A stretch of 64,000 nt of DNA. It comes from Bacteroidota bacterium. GTDB lineage: Bacteria; Bacteroidota; Bacteroidia; Chitinophagales; BACL12. The stretch is from the NCBI GenBank assembly GCA_016718035.1, contig JADKEK010000002.1:62001-126000 (forward strand). The letters run 5' to 3'. How positions within the stretch are numbered: the stretch's first letter is position 1; every line of letters begins with the position of its first letter. Shown piece after piece: positions 50,835-59,351 of the stretch. The position numbers and the translations under genes are program-made. Below the pieces are notes generated by a model. The model ran no database searches and was not told the origin of the DNA. It saw only the letters and a list, made by a program, of their open reading frames with translations.

Positions 50835-51239
50835 ATGCGTAAACTTTACACACTACTACTGGTCTCTGCGATATCGACCTGGTCTTTTGCCTCTTCCGAG
50901 GGGTTAGAAGACTTATCCGGTGAGGATTGTGTTATGGTATCTACCGAAGGTACAGAAGGCAACGAGGACCTCTCTCTGAGTTTAAACAACGACGAAGGCA
51001 CCGTTAGCATTTTCCCTAATCCGGTTAAAAGTTTTGCCACAATCAGCTTTACCTACGAAAATGTTGACAAAATCAGTATCCTGAACATTGTCGGCAGAGA
51101 AATCAAAACAGTTTCACCTGAACCAGGAAAACAGGAAGTGAAGGTAAGTTTAGTTGATTTGCAACCCGGAGTTTACTTCCTGGCTGCCTACTCACAAGGT
51201 AACACATTGATTACCAAGAAGTTCTTAAAAGAAGAATAA
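50835..51239 (+). CDS. Small exported protein that is mostly a T9SS sorting domain
   Basis: A 134-residue protein with a signal peptide (MRKLYTLLLVSAISTWSFAS), a short acidic linker (GLEDLSGEDCVMVSTEGTEG, NEDLSLSLNNDEG) and a type A sorting domain (VSIFPNPVKSFATISFTYEN, ISILNIVGREI, LQPGVYFLAAYSQG, ITKKFLKEE). No cargo domain is visible, only about 35 residues after the signal. It would pass through the type IX system and may be anchored at the surface. It has its own promoter and terminator. Confidence 0.85.
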   Translation: MRKLYTLLLVSAISTWSFASSEGLEDLSGEDCVMVSTEGTEGNEDLSLSLNNDEGTVSIFPNPVKSFATISFTYENVDKISILNIVGREIKTVSPEPGKQEVKVSLVDLQPGVYFLAAYSQGNTLITKKFLKEE

Positions 51240-51260
51240 GCAATATTTACGATATTTTTA

Positions 51261-51286
51261 AAGCAGCCAATGGCTGCTTTTTTTGT
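51261..51286 (+). terminator. Terminator after the mini T9SS gene
   Basis: AAGCAGC with GCTGCTT around a CAATG loop, followed by seven T on the plus strand. Confidence 0.85.
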
Positions 51287-51315
51287 TTTTTGCCATGCCT
51301 AAGGCTTTTGTTTAG

Positions 51316-51323
51316 TACCTTTG
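51316..51323 (+). promoter_or_regulatory. -7 box (TACCTTTG) of the S46 peptidase gene
   Basis: TACCTTTG fits the consensus and lies 31 nt before the ATG at 51355. The nearest TTTG (51289-51292) is 23 nt upstream, longer than the usual spacer. Confidence 0.5.
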
Positions 51324-51354
51324 CACCGGATTTTAAATCATACAATTTTATAAC

Positions 51355-53556
51355 ATGATCAAAAGAAATTTGAGCTATTATGCTGCTGCCATCCTGTTTT
51401 TTGTGGTAACAGCTGTACAGCCTGCAAAAGCAGCAAATCCTGACGAAGGAATGTGGTTAGCCAACATGGTTCGCCAACTAAATTTTGAATATTTAAAACA
51501 ATTGGGTTTAGAGCTTTCTGCTGAGGAAATCTATAATACCGAAAACGCCAGTTTAAAAGATGCAGTTGTTCAATTGTATCAGGGCGGAAGTGGTTTTTGT
51601 ACCGGCGAATTAGTTTCTCCTAACGGATTAATGTTCACCAATCACCACTGCGGATACGAAGCAATTGTTTCTCAGTCTACTACCGAACACAATTATATTG
51701 ATGACGGTTTTTGGGCAAGAAGTTATGCAGAAGAACTTCCAATTCCGGGTTTAGCTATTCGCATTTTATATGATGCAAAAGATATTACCGATTCAATTGC
51801 TCCGAAAGTGGAAGGATTGGATATGGCACAACGCAGAGCAAAAATTACAGAAATACAAAATAGAATTATTGCCCGTTATGCTGAACAAGGTTATGAAGCT
51901 GAAGTAAAATCAATGTATTACGGTAATCAGTATTATGTTTACCTGTATCAGGTTTATAACGATGTTCGTTTAACAGGAGCTCCACCTTCATCAGTTGGTA
52001 ATTATGGTGGTGATACTGATAACTGGATGTGGCCGCGTCATACCGGTGATTTTAGTATTTTCAGAATTTATGCCGATAAATCAAATAACCCTGCAGAATA
52101 CAGTGCTGAAAACGTGCCTTTTAGACCAAAAAAATTCTTGAAAATTTCTTTGGACGGATATAAAGAAGGCGATTTCACCATGATTATGGGCTTCCCTGGT
52201 TCAACTGAAAGATACCTGACAAGTTTTGGTATGGCTGAAGTGGTAAATGAAAGTAATCCAGCTCAGGTAGATGTATTTAAAGCCGTTACCGATGTAATGA
52301 AAAGCGAAAGTGACAAAGATGAAGCTGTTCGTATTCAATTAGCTGCTGATTATGCGCAATTAATGAATGGTTTAAAATTATACAAAACACAGGTTGATGG
52401 TATGCGCAGAATGGATGCTGTTGGTATTAAAGAAGCGCAGGAAAAAGAATTCATGAAGTGGGCTAAAACTCAAGGCAAAAGCACTGAGGAGAAATACCAG
52501 GCCATGTTTAATAATTTTGAAAATGCTTATAAAAACTTAAGCACTGTTAATACTGAATTTTATTATAAAATTTATTCTGTGGTATTATTACCTACTGGTA
52601 GTTTTGCATTAGATTTCAGTGAAGTTGAATCATTATTTGGTGATGAAGCTTTACAAGGTGCTGAACGTACTGCTGTAATTGATGGAATAAAAGAATCAGC
52701 AGATGGCATGTGGGAAAGTTATAATTATGAAACTGAGGTAAAGAAAATGGTGGCTTTATTAAACTTAATGCACACCAAATTACCTGAAGCAAAACAACCA
52801 CAGGTTATTAAAGATATATTAGCTAAAACTAAAGGTGCAAGTGCTGAAGAAAAATTTGTAACCTGGAGTAAAAATGCATTTGCAAAATCTGTATTTACCA
52901 GCAAAGCAAAACTTGATGCTTATTTAGCTAATCCAAGTGAAAAGAAACTCACTAAAGACCCTTTATATAACTATTACATTTCATTATATACTGATGCTCA
53001 AACTGCAGGTTCTGTATTCAGAGCGGCCAATACTGAAATCAGTAAGTTACAGCGTGAATATACTGCAGCATTAATGCAAAAAGATCCGAAGAAAAATTTC
53101 TATCCGGATGCTAACTCAACATTGCGTTTAACTTATGGTACTGTTCAGGATTATGAAGCACGTGATGCTGTTCATTACCACTGGCAAACTACTATTGATG
53201 GTGTAATGGAAAAACGCGATAATACCGATGATGAATTTAAGGTTCCGGAAAAATTATATGATTTATATAAAGCAAGAGACTACGGTCGCTACGCTGATAA
53301 ATCAGGTACTGTTCCGGTTTGTTTTATATCTAACCTCGACATTACTGGTGGTAATAGTGGAAGCCCTATTATGAACGGCAAAGGTGAACTTATTGGTTTA
53401 GCTTTTGACGGCAACTATGAAGGCACTCCAGGCGACTACATTGTAGACCCTGAGTTAAACCGCACCATTTCTGTAGACATTCGTTATGTGTTATTTATTA
53501 TTGATAAATATGCTGGTGCAAGCAATTTGATCAATGAATTAAAAATTGCCAAATAA
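51355..53556 (+). CDS. S46 family dipeptidyl peptidase, DPP7-like
   Basis: A 733-residue exported serine exopeptidase that releases N-terminal dipeptides in the periplasm. Signal peptide (1-25). Catalytic parts: FTNHHCGYEA with His97/His98, DNWMWPRHTGDFSIFRIY with the Asp, and TGGNSGSP with Ser668. The residue 18 places after the Ser is Gly (about 686), in FDGNYE, which corresponds to the Gly of DPP7 rather than the Arg of DPP11, so hydrophobic P1 residues are expected. A large helical insert (about 290-600) is typical. It has its own promoter and terminator. Confidence 0.93.
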   Translation: MIKRNLSYYAAAILFFVVTAVQPAKAANPDEGMWLANMVRQLNFEYLKQLGLELSAEEIYNTENASLKDAVVQLYQGGSGFCTGELVSPNGLMFTNHHCGYEAIVSQSTTEHNYIDDGFWARSYAEELPIPGLAIRILYDAKDITDSIAPKVEGLDMAQRRAKITEIQNRIIARYAEQGYEAEVKSMYYGNQYYVYLYQVYNDVRLTGAPPSSVGNYGGDTDNWMWPRHTGDFSIFRIYADKSNNPAEYSAENVPFRPKKFLKISLDGYKEGDFTMIMGFPGSTERYLTSFGMAEVVNESNPAQVDVFKAVTDVMKSESDKDEAVRIQLAADYAQLMNGLKLYKTQVDGMRRMDAVGIKEAQEKEFMKWAKTQGKSTEEKYQAMFNNFENAYKNLSTVNTEFYYKIYSVVLLPTGSFALDFSEVESLFGDEALQGAERTAVIDGIKESADGMWESYNYETEVKKMVALLNLMHTKLPEAKQPQVIKDILAKTKGASAEEKFVTWSKNAFAKSVFTSKAKLDAYLANPSEKKLTKDPLYNYYISLYTDAQTAGSVFRAANTEISKLQREYTAALMQKDPKKNFYPDANSTLRLTYGTVQDYEARDAVHYHWQTTIDGVMEKRDNTDDEFKVPEKLYDLYKARDYGRYADKSGTVPVCFISNLDITGGNSGSPIMNGKGELIGLAFDGNYEGTPGDYIVDPELNRTISVDIRYVLFIIDKYAGASNLINELKIAK

Positions 53557-53573
53557 TTTATTTTGATATCATT

Positions 53574-53603
53574 TTAAGCCGGCCATTGTGCCGGCTTTTT
53601 TTG
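53574..53603 (+). terminator. Terminator after the S46 peptidase gene
   Basis: AAGCCGGC pairs with GCCGGCTT around a CATTGT loop; seven T follow on the plus strand. Confidence 0.88.
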
Positions 53604-53637
53604 TAGTATTTTTTTTATATTTGACTAAAATTACCCT

Positions 53638-54936
53638 ATGCGTATCATCACCCTGATAACCTTATGTTGCCTAATTACAAGCGGATTAAAGGCACAAATT
53701 CAATGCGATAATGATTCTGTTGGTTTAGTGCCACTGGTAGATTTAAAAGCCGGTTTTTACCTTGGTGAATACCAGGGAGGCTTATATCCTTCCGGTAAAA
53801 ATTTTCCTCCGGCAGGGCATGTTAAAAAAGGTTTAAAAATTGCCAAAACAATTAAACCACTCGACACTTTAGGTAATGTAAATTATGAAACCGGTAAAAT
53901 TGTTTTAGCAGGTTTTGGTGGCTCAACAACCGGTGAACCATGGAATCATTTAATTGAAATTACCAACTTTGATGCAACTGTAAATCCATGTTTAAAATTA
54001 TTAAATGCTACCAATTCAGGAGAAGGAATGGAAAGTATGAATGTTGACCATCCTGATTATTGGGATTATATTGAAGATACCAGAATTCGACCAAAAGGAT
54101 TAACACCTGCTCAAGTGCAAATTGCCTGGTTATTTAATGGCTCACGTGCTGATACTATTTTTGATATGCCTGCTTATCGCGATAGCATTGAAAGAAAAGT
54201 ACAACTTGCACTTGCTGCAATGCTGATTGAATATCCCAATTTAAAATTAGTGTATGTAGGTAGTCCATATTATGCAGGATATGCTGACCCTACTTATGAA
54301 ATGTATACCAGTATACATGAACCAGGTTCTTATCGTTGTGGATTTGGATTTAAAGCTGCTGTAGAAAAACAAATTATGGGTGATCCAATGTATAAATATA
54401 CTGCTCCCGGTAAAGTGGTGCCGTTTATGTTATGGGGGCCGTATTTATGGACCGATGGTGATCAGCCTCGCACTTATGATAGTTTATTTTGGGATTGTGA
54501 AGATGACTTCAGAGTTGATGGTGGAGGCTTTCATTTAAATGGTGAAGGAAAAGATAAACTCGCATTAATTATCGATAATTTTTTCAAAACAGATACACTT
54601 GCTGAAATATGGTATAACGACGGACCTAAATGGGCAAGTTGTGGTGATGGCCGTTTAGCAGATGGCAGTATAATTAGTCCGACAATTATTGATAACGATG
54701 AATATCAATTATATCCAACTATTAATAATGGCATTTTTACACTCGAATTACCATCAAGCAATTCATTGATACAAATTACCATTACTGATAATTTGGGTCG
54801 AATTATTTACACTCAAAATGTTATGGAAACAGAAATACAAAATATGCAACTCATCAATATTCCAAGTGGCTTGTACTTTTGTAATATTTATTATGATAAC
54901 ATGCATTTGGTGAAAGAATTTATTGTCAACAAATAA
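53638..54936 (+). CDS. T9SS-exported SGNH-hydrolase-like protein
   Basis: A 432-residue exported protein. After a signal peptide (1-20) comes a region of about 320 residues with features like SGNH lipases/esterases: VLAGFGGSTTGEPWNHL (candidate Ser block), KLVYVGSPYYAGY and GGGFHLNGEGKDKLALIIDN (candidate catalytic DxxH with Asp-Gly-Gly-Gly-Phe-His). The last 75 residues are a type A T9SS sorting domain (YQLYPTINNGIFTLELPSSN, LGRIIYTQN, PSGLYFCNIYYD, KEFIVNK). The substrate is unknown; the fold assignment is moderate. The gene follows the S46 gene by 82 bp with a terminator between. Confidence 0.7.
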   Translation: MRIITLITLCCLITSGLKAQIQCDNDSVGLVPLVDLKAGFYLGEYQGGLYPSGKNFPPAGHVKKGLKIAKTIKPLDTLGNVNYETGKIVLAGFGGSTTGEPWNHLIEITNFDATVNPCLKLLNATNSGEGMESMNVDHPDYWDYIEDTRIRPKGLTPAQVQIAWLFNGSRADTIFDMPAYRDSIERKVQLALAAMLIEYPNLKLVYVGSPYYAGYADPTYEMYTSIHEPGSYRCGFGFKAAVEKQIMGDPMYKYTAPGKVVPFMLWGPYLWTDGDQPRTYDSLFWDCEDDFRVDGGGFHLNGEGKDKLALIIDNFFKTDTLAEIWYNDGPKWASCGDGRLADGSIISPTIIDNDEYQLYPTINNGIFTLELPSSNSLIQITITDNLGRIIYTQNVMETEIQNMQLINIPSGLYFCNIYYDNMHLVKEFIVNK

Positions 54937-55065
54937 ATATTTAACACTAGCCTTAAAATGCTATTTTGTTGAATCGAACCCTATTACTTAACCACCTCAT
55001 AATTAGGTTTTATTCGAATTGGCAGCAGGAACCATGGCATGTGCCTTTCCGAACCATTATTTAAA

Positions 55066-55097
55066 ATTGGTGTTAAACAAGCTAAGCACTACCTTTG
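55066..55097 (+). promoter_or_regulatory. Likely promoter of the osmC-like gene
   Basis: ATTG (55066-55069), a 20-nt spacer and TACCTTTG (55090-55097) resemble the consensus, with one mismatch in the -33 element. The ATG is at 55131. Confidence 0.55.
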
Positions 55098-55130
55098 CGG
55101 TGCATATAACAATTAAAATTCGAAGAAAAA

Positions 55131-55544
55131 ATGAAACGTAACGCTACTGCCGTTTGGAACGGCTCAGGTAAAGAAGGCTCAGGTCATCTTTCTACACAAT
55201 CAGGAGTATTAAACCAAAACCAATATTCATGGAGCACTCGTTTTGCTGATGGTATTGGCACCAACCCTGAAGAACTTGTTGCTGCTGCGCATGCAGGTTG
55301 TTTTAGTATGAAACTCAGTTTTGTATTAGGCACTAAAGACCTTACACCGGAAACAATAAATACCACTTGTACTATTACTTTAGACAACGGTGCAATCACC
55401 AATGCACATTTAGAAGTAACGGCTAAAGTTCCGGGTGCAACTGCCGACAGTTTTGCCGAAGCTGCTGAAGAGGCTAAATTAAATTGCCCTATTTCTAAGT
55501 TGCTGAATACTGAAATTACCATGACCGCATCACTCCTGGCATAA
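55131..55544 (+). CDS. osmC: OsmC family peroxiredoxin
   Basis: A 137-residue OsmC. It reduces organic hydroperoxides in the cytosol. The two redox cysteines are in AAHAGCFSMKLSF and AKLNCPISKLL; the Arg and Glu partners (TRFADG, NPEELVAAAHAG) are also present. It belongs to the OsmC rather than the Ohr subgroup by the short N-terminus. The F420-reductase-like gene follows by 43 bp in the same direction and may be co-expressed. Confidence 0.93.
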   Translation: MKRNATAVWNGSGKEGSGHLSTQSGVLNQNQYSWSTRFADGIGTNPEELVAAAHAGCFSMKLSFVLGTKDLTPETINTTCTITLDNGAITNAHLEVTAKVPGATADSFAEAAEEAKLNCPISKLLNTEITMTASLLA

Positions 55545-55587
55545 TTTTTATACTATTGAATCTATTCAATAATCCCAAACCCAATTT

Positions 55588-56199
55588 ATGCGAATAACAA
55601 TTTTAGGAGCCGGTAATATTGGCTTAGCTGCAGGAACTAAATGGAAAGCAAAAGGTCACGATATTACCTTCGGCGTGCGCGACCCTCAAAGTCAAAAAGC
55701 ATGGAATGCAATTAATATCGGAGCAAAAGTTACCACATTTCAGGAATCAATGACCGATGCTGAAGTAGTGTTAGTGGCTATTCCTTTTGGCGTTGCCGAT
55801 GAAGTATTAAAAAGTATTGATGTTGAATGGGATGGTAAAATTATTATAGATGCTACCAATCCTATTTCTGTTAGTACCGAACCTTTTGAATCTGCTGCCG
55901 AAGCAATTAGTGCATGGACAGGAAGTGCTGATGTTGTAAAAGCATTTAATACAACCGGTGTAGGCAATATGACTAACCCTGAATATAATGGTAAAGCAAT
56001 TGAAACATTTATTTGCGGAGATGAAGTTGCATCTAAACAAACAGTTTCAACACTTGCTCAGGATTTAGGTTTTCGTGTAGTTGATGTAGGCGGAATAGAA
56101 AATGCAGTAATGCTCGAGAACTTAGCAAAGTTATGGGTTACAATGGCCTATAAACTTGGTAAAGGACCTAATTTCGCGTTTACATTGGTAGAACGTTAA
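55588..56199 (+). CDS. NADPH-dependent F420 reductase-like dehydrogenase
   Basis: A 203-residue Rossmann protein: GAGNIGLAAGTKWKAKGHDI at the N-terminus, the IIIDATNPISV segment and the VKAFNTTGVGNMTNPEYNG motif are diagnostic of the NPD/F420-reductase-like family. Bacteroidota lack F420, so the members there probably use other electron carriers or are ferric-type reductases; the substrate is unknown. It is downstream of osmC and convergent with FTR1 with a bidirectional terminator between. Confidence 0.88.
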   Translation: MRITILGAGNIGLAAGTKWKAKGHDITFGVRDPQSQKAWNAINIGAKVTTFQESMTDAEVVLVAIPFGVADEVLKSIDVEWDGKIIIDATNPISVSTEPFESAAEAISAWTGSADVVKAFNTTGVGNMTNPEYNGKAIETFICGDEVASKQTVSTLAQDLGFRVVDVGGIENAVMLENLAKLWVTMAYKLGKGPNFAFTLVER

Positions 56200-56215
56200 T
56201 AGCAAATAATTAATA

Positions 56216-56258
56216 AAAAAAAGCGCTGTAGTTGAATTAATTACAGCGCTTTTTATTT
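56216..56258. terminator. Bidirectional terminator between dehydrogenase and FTR1 genes
   Basis: AAAAAGCGCTGTA pairs with TACAGCGCTTTTT (within 56216-56254) with A and T tracts on both sides, ending both convergent transcripts. Confidence 0.88.
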
Positions 56259-56269
56259 GTACGATAATT

Positions 56270-57202
56270 TTATTTATATGCTTTTCTCCAGATAAATAAT
56301 CCGAAAAATAATGCTACAAACCATAAAATAACTTCTATCAAAATCGGATTACTGTTATAACCAAATAAGCCTTTGAAAAAAGAACCAATTAAACCTTTAT
56401 CATTTAGCAAGTGAATATAATCACCGGATTCTTTATCCTCAACATACCAAACTGATTCCGGTTTTTCTTCCGCTGATTTTGGTTTAAAAATGTTGTAAAC
56501 ATATTCTTCTTCCTCAGCATGTACTTCAGGCGCAGCAGCTGCATCCGTCAGCGTAGTTTCAACCACAGCTTCTGCTTCAGCATGCTCGCGTTCTTCTATA
56601 TATTCATGAATTTCATGCGTACCATAAGCAACCATTCCTGCAGCAAAAAACACCAGCAACAATGAAGTATATTTAAAGAACGGACGTAATTGAATTTTTT
56701 TACCTTGAATTACAATGATATAACCAATTAATACAGCAATTAAAATCCCAATAAAAAATCCACCATAAGAAAAATTATTATCGATGCTTGTGCTGGCTAC
56801 TAAAAATAATGCTGTCTCAAACCCTTCTCTGACGATAGCAAAAAATACGAGAAAAAATATGCCCCACATGCCATTTTTTGCAGCGGCATCTTTTGTCTGA
56901 TTCGTAATTACATCGCGATTGGATAGTGTTTTACTCATCCAGAATATCACGTAAAATAACAATGCAGCGGTGATATACATGAACACACCTTCTAATAATT
57001 CCTGAGTGCCTTTAGGCGCATTTTCTAGCACATTGTAAAGTAATATCCCTAAAATTCCTGAAGCAATTATAGCGGCTATTACACTGGTCCAAAGCGATTT
57101 TTTTAAGTGATGCAGGTTGTTTTTATCTAGCACCGCATATATAATACCGACAATTAGCGCAGCTTCAAGGCTTTCACGGAAGGTGATAATAAATTCATTC
57201 AT
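56270..57202 (-). CDS. FTR1 family high-affinity iron permease
   Basis: A 310-residue inner-membrane protein with seven helices. The two iron-binding REGLE-type motifs are FRESLEAALIVG in helix 1 and VREGFETALFLV in helix 4. Between helices 5 and the last lies a charged loop with HEIHEYIEEREHAEAEA and a His/Glu-rich stretch that may collect iron. It moves oxidised iron across the inner membrane. A palindromic Fur/PerR-like box just upstream (57223-57239) fits iron control. The usual FTR partner proteins (ferroxidase, EfeO) are not adjacent. Confidence 0.9.
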   Translation of the reverse strand: MNEFIITFRESLEAALIVGIIYAVLDKNNLHHLKKSLWTSVIAAIIASGILGILLYNVLENAPKGTQELLEGVFMYITAALLFYVIFWMSKTLSNRDVITNQTKDAAAKNGMWGIFFLVFFAIVREGFETALFLVASTSIDNNFSYGGFFIGILIAVLIGYIIVIQGKKIQLRPFFKYTSLLLVFFAAGMVAYGTHEIHEYIEEREHAEAEAVVETTLTDAAAAPEVHAEEEEYVYNIFKPKSAEEKPESVWYVEDKESGDYIHLLNDKGLIGSFFKGLFGYNSNPILIEVILWFVALFFGLFIWRKAYK

Positions 57203-57222
57203 ATTGCTGTTGGCTTAATTTA

Positions 57223-57239
57223 TTTAGAACAATTCTAAA
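57223..57239. promoter_or_regulatory. Fur/PerR-like palindrome upstream of FTR1
   Basis: TTTAGAACAATTCTAAA is a perfect inverted repeat with 7-bp arms (TTTAGAA, TTCTAAA) around CAA. It lies 21 to 37 bp before the FTR1 ATG (57202), in the expected place for repression. It resembles the Fur-superfamily 7-1-7 operator, but the binding protein is not known. Confidence 0.6.
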
Positions 57240-57394
57240 CAGGTGCAAACATACTGCACTAATTTTGTTGGAAAAAGCGTTAAAGTCTGTTCCATCCAAT
57301 ATACCCTAAATTAGGTATGAGCAAAAGAAGTTGTCCGGATATAGGGAGGTATGGTTTAGATGTAGTTATTTTGTGCAAACTTTAAACTTTTCAG

Positions 57395-58984
57395 GTGAAT
57401 AACAAATATTTATTACCGGTCGCTTTTGCAGCCGTATTAGCGTTTGGGGTGATTATCGGGGTTAAAATATCCCCTTTTACGTCAGGCAGACCATCTTATG
57501 CCAGTCAGAACACCTCTAACCAACGTATCAACGATATCCTCAATTTTATCAGTCAACGGTATGTGGACTCCCTTAATGTGGATTCGTTAATGGATACCTT
57601 CATCTCCAACTATCTCAACGACCCGGAAACGATAGATGAGTTATTTAAACAATTGGACCCTCACTCCTCTTATATTCATAAGGAAGACTTAACAGGTTTT
57701 AATGAAGAACTCGACGGCAATTTCGATGGAATAGGTATTGAATTCAATATTGTTGATGATACCATTTTGGTGGTTGCTGCATCAAGCGGTGGCCCTTCTG
57801 CTAAATTGGGTATTCAGGCAGGTGATAAAATTATTAAAATAGATGATAGTCTGGTTGCCGGGCAAAAAATTATCAGTGAAAAAGTAATTAAAAAATTGCG
57901 CGGAAAAAAAGGCACAGAAGTTAAAGTAGATATCAAACGTCAGGGTGAAAAAAATCTTATGCCATTTACCATTGTTCGTGATGTAATTCCAATTAGGAGC
58001 GTAGATGCTGCTTATATGGTGAACGATAAAATCGGGTATATTAAAGTAAATAAATTTTCAGATAAAACACCTATTGAATTTGATGATGCCTTAATGAATT
58101 TGAAAAATTCGGGCATGAAACAATTAATATTAGATTTAAGAGGAAATCCCGGCGGATATTTAACAGGAGCCGTTGCCCTTGCCGACGAATTTTTAGCAGG
58201 CACACCGTTGATTGTGTATACCGAAGGTAGAGCGGTTGGCAGAAGTGATTACAATGCAGGAAAAAACGGATTATTTGAAAGTGGCAATTTAGTAGTATTA
58301 ATTAATGAATATTCTGCTTCTGCAAGTGAGATATTAGCAGGTGCTTTACAAGATAATAAACGCGCCAAAATTGTTGGTAGAAGAAGTTTCGGAAAAGGGC
58401 TTGTACAGCAGGTTTACGACCTCAACGACAGCTCTGCAATTCGCCTTACCATTGCCCGTTATTATACACCTTCAGGCAAGAGTATTCAACGCGCATACGA
58501 TGATGGTGTAGATGCATATTACGATCAATACATGAGCATCATTATGAATGGTGGAGAATTACCTGACAGTTTAAAAGGTAATAAAAATATTGATTGGGGA
58601 ATTCATCCTGATGTGTTTGTGCCAATTGATACAACACCAATTAATCAAACATTAAATTATTTGCTTAACCGTTCTTATGTTCAGCAGTTTTCCTATTCTA
58701 CATATTCAGCAAATCCAAAATCATTTGCTGCCTATACTGACATGCGCAACTTTGCATCAACCTATGTAGTTACAGATGCCATGTTTAATAAATTCAAACA
58801 ATTTGTAATTGCACATGACCCTGACAAAGGTGTAAGTGAAAGTGAAATAATTGCAGCGCGACCAAAAATTGAAATTGCCATTAAAGCCTATTTATCGCGT
58901 CAACAATGGGGTGATAATGGTTATTATTTAAATATGAATATGTTAGATGATACGTTTAACAAAGCAGTTGAACAAGTCAAATAA
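57395..58984 (+). CDS. Carboxy-terminal processing protease (S41A)
   Basis: A 529-residue CtpA/Prc-like protease with a GTG start (57395). It has an N-terminal membrane anchor (KYLLPVAFAAVLAFGVIIGV), a PDZ domain (about 105-190: GIGIEFNIVDDTILVVAASS, GIQAGDKIIKIDDS) and the S41 domain. The catalytic pair is Ser309 in NEYSASASEI and Lys334 in GRRSFGKGLVQ, 25 residues apart as in E. coli Prc. The C-terminal 130 residues are helical and of unknown role. It processes or degrades periplasmic proteins. It has a terminator shared with the next convergent gene. Confidence 0.93.
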   Translation: MNNKYLLPVAFAAVLAFGVIIGVKISPFTSGRPSYASQNTSNQRINDILNFISQRYVDSLNVDSLMDTFISNYLNDPETIDELFKQLDPHSSYIHKEDLTGFNEELDGNFDGIGIEFNIVDDTILVVAASSGGPSAKLGIQAGDKIIKIDDSLVAGQKIISEKVIKKLRGKKGTEVKVDIKRQGEKNLMPFTIVRDVIPIRSVDAAYMVNDKIGYIKVNKFSDKTPIEFDDALMNLKNSGMKQLILDLRGNPGGYLTGAVALADEFLAGTPLIVYTEGRAVGRSDYNAGKNGLFESGNLVVLINEYSASASEILAGALQDNKRAKIVGRRSFGKGLVQQVYDLNDSSAIRLTIARYYTPSGKSIQRAYDDGVDAYYDQYMSIIMNGGELPDSLKGNKNIDWGIHPDVFVPIDTTPINQTLNYLLNRSYVQQFSYSTYSANPKSFAAYTDMRNFASTYVVTDAMFNKFKQFVIAHDPDKGVSESEIIAARPKIEIAIKAYLSRQQWGDNGYYLNMNMLDDTFNKAVEQVK

Positions 58985-59008
58985 TTATTGATAAAATTAC
59001 AAGCATAA

Positions 59009-59036
59009 AAAAACCCCGAAAATTCGGGGTTTTTTA
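59009..59036. terminator. Bidirectional terminator after the CtpA-like gene
   Basis: AAACCCCGAA (59011-59020) pairs with TTCGGGGTTT (59023-59032), with A and T tracts on both sides. Confidence 0.9.
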
Positions 59037-59051
59037 GTTTTAGGTCTTTTA

Positions 59052-59297
59052 TTATTTTGTAGTAGCACCTTCTACTGCAGCATCATCAACATCAGTTCCG
59101 AATAATTCGTCATCTGATTCTTGATTAAGCACTTCGTCAACTTTGGCAGCGTTGTCAATAGCTTCAGAAGCACCGTTTTCTACCTGAGTAGTAAGTGTAT
59201 CGGTTGTGGTTGTTTCTCCTTCACCGGCTTTGTTTGATTTACATGCAACAAAACCCATGATTACTAGGGCGATAGCTAAATAAGATACTTTTTTCAT
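59052..59297 (-). CDS. Small acidic lipoprotein, unknown
   Basis: An 81-residue lipoprotein started at the ATG at 59295-59297 (MKKVSYLAIALVIMGFVAC, lipobox Cys19); an upstream ATG at 59330 would add 11 non-signal residues. The mature part is short, acidic and unstructured (TTTTDTLTTQVENGASEAID, ESDDELFGTDVDDAAVEGAT). Such small lipoproteins are common in Bacteroidota and have no known role. It precedes der by 21 bp in the reading direction from der (der ends at 59352), so it may be translated from der read-through. Confidence 0.75.
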   Translation of the reverse strand: MKKVSYLAIALVIMGFVACKSNKAGEGETTTTDTLTTQVENGASEAIDNAAKVDEVLNQESDDELFGTDVDDAAVEGATTK

Positions 59298-59351
59298 TTT
59301 GTTCTGATTTTGTTTAGTGGTATGATGCAAAATTATAAAAAATATTAACGC

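Noticed and set aside
55807..56040. A 77-residue antisense frame in the F420-reductase-like gene
   Set aside because: Shadow frame; composition follows the codon pattern of the real gene.
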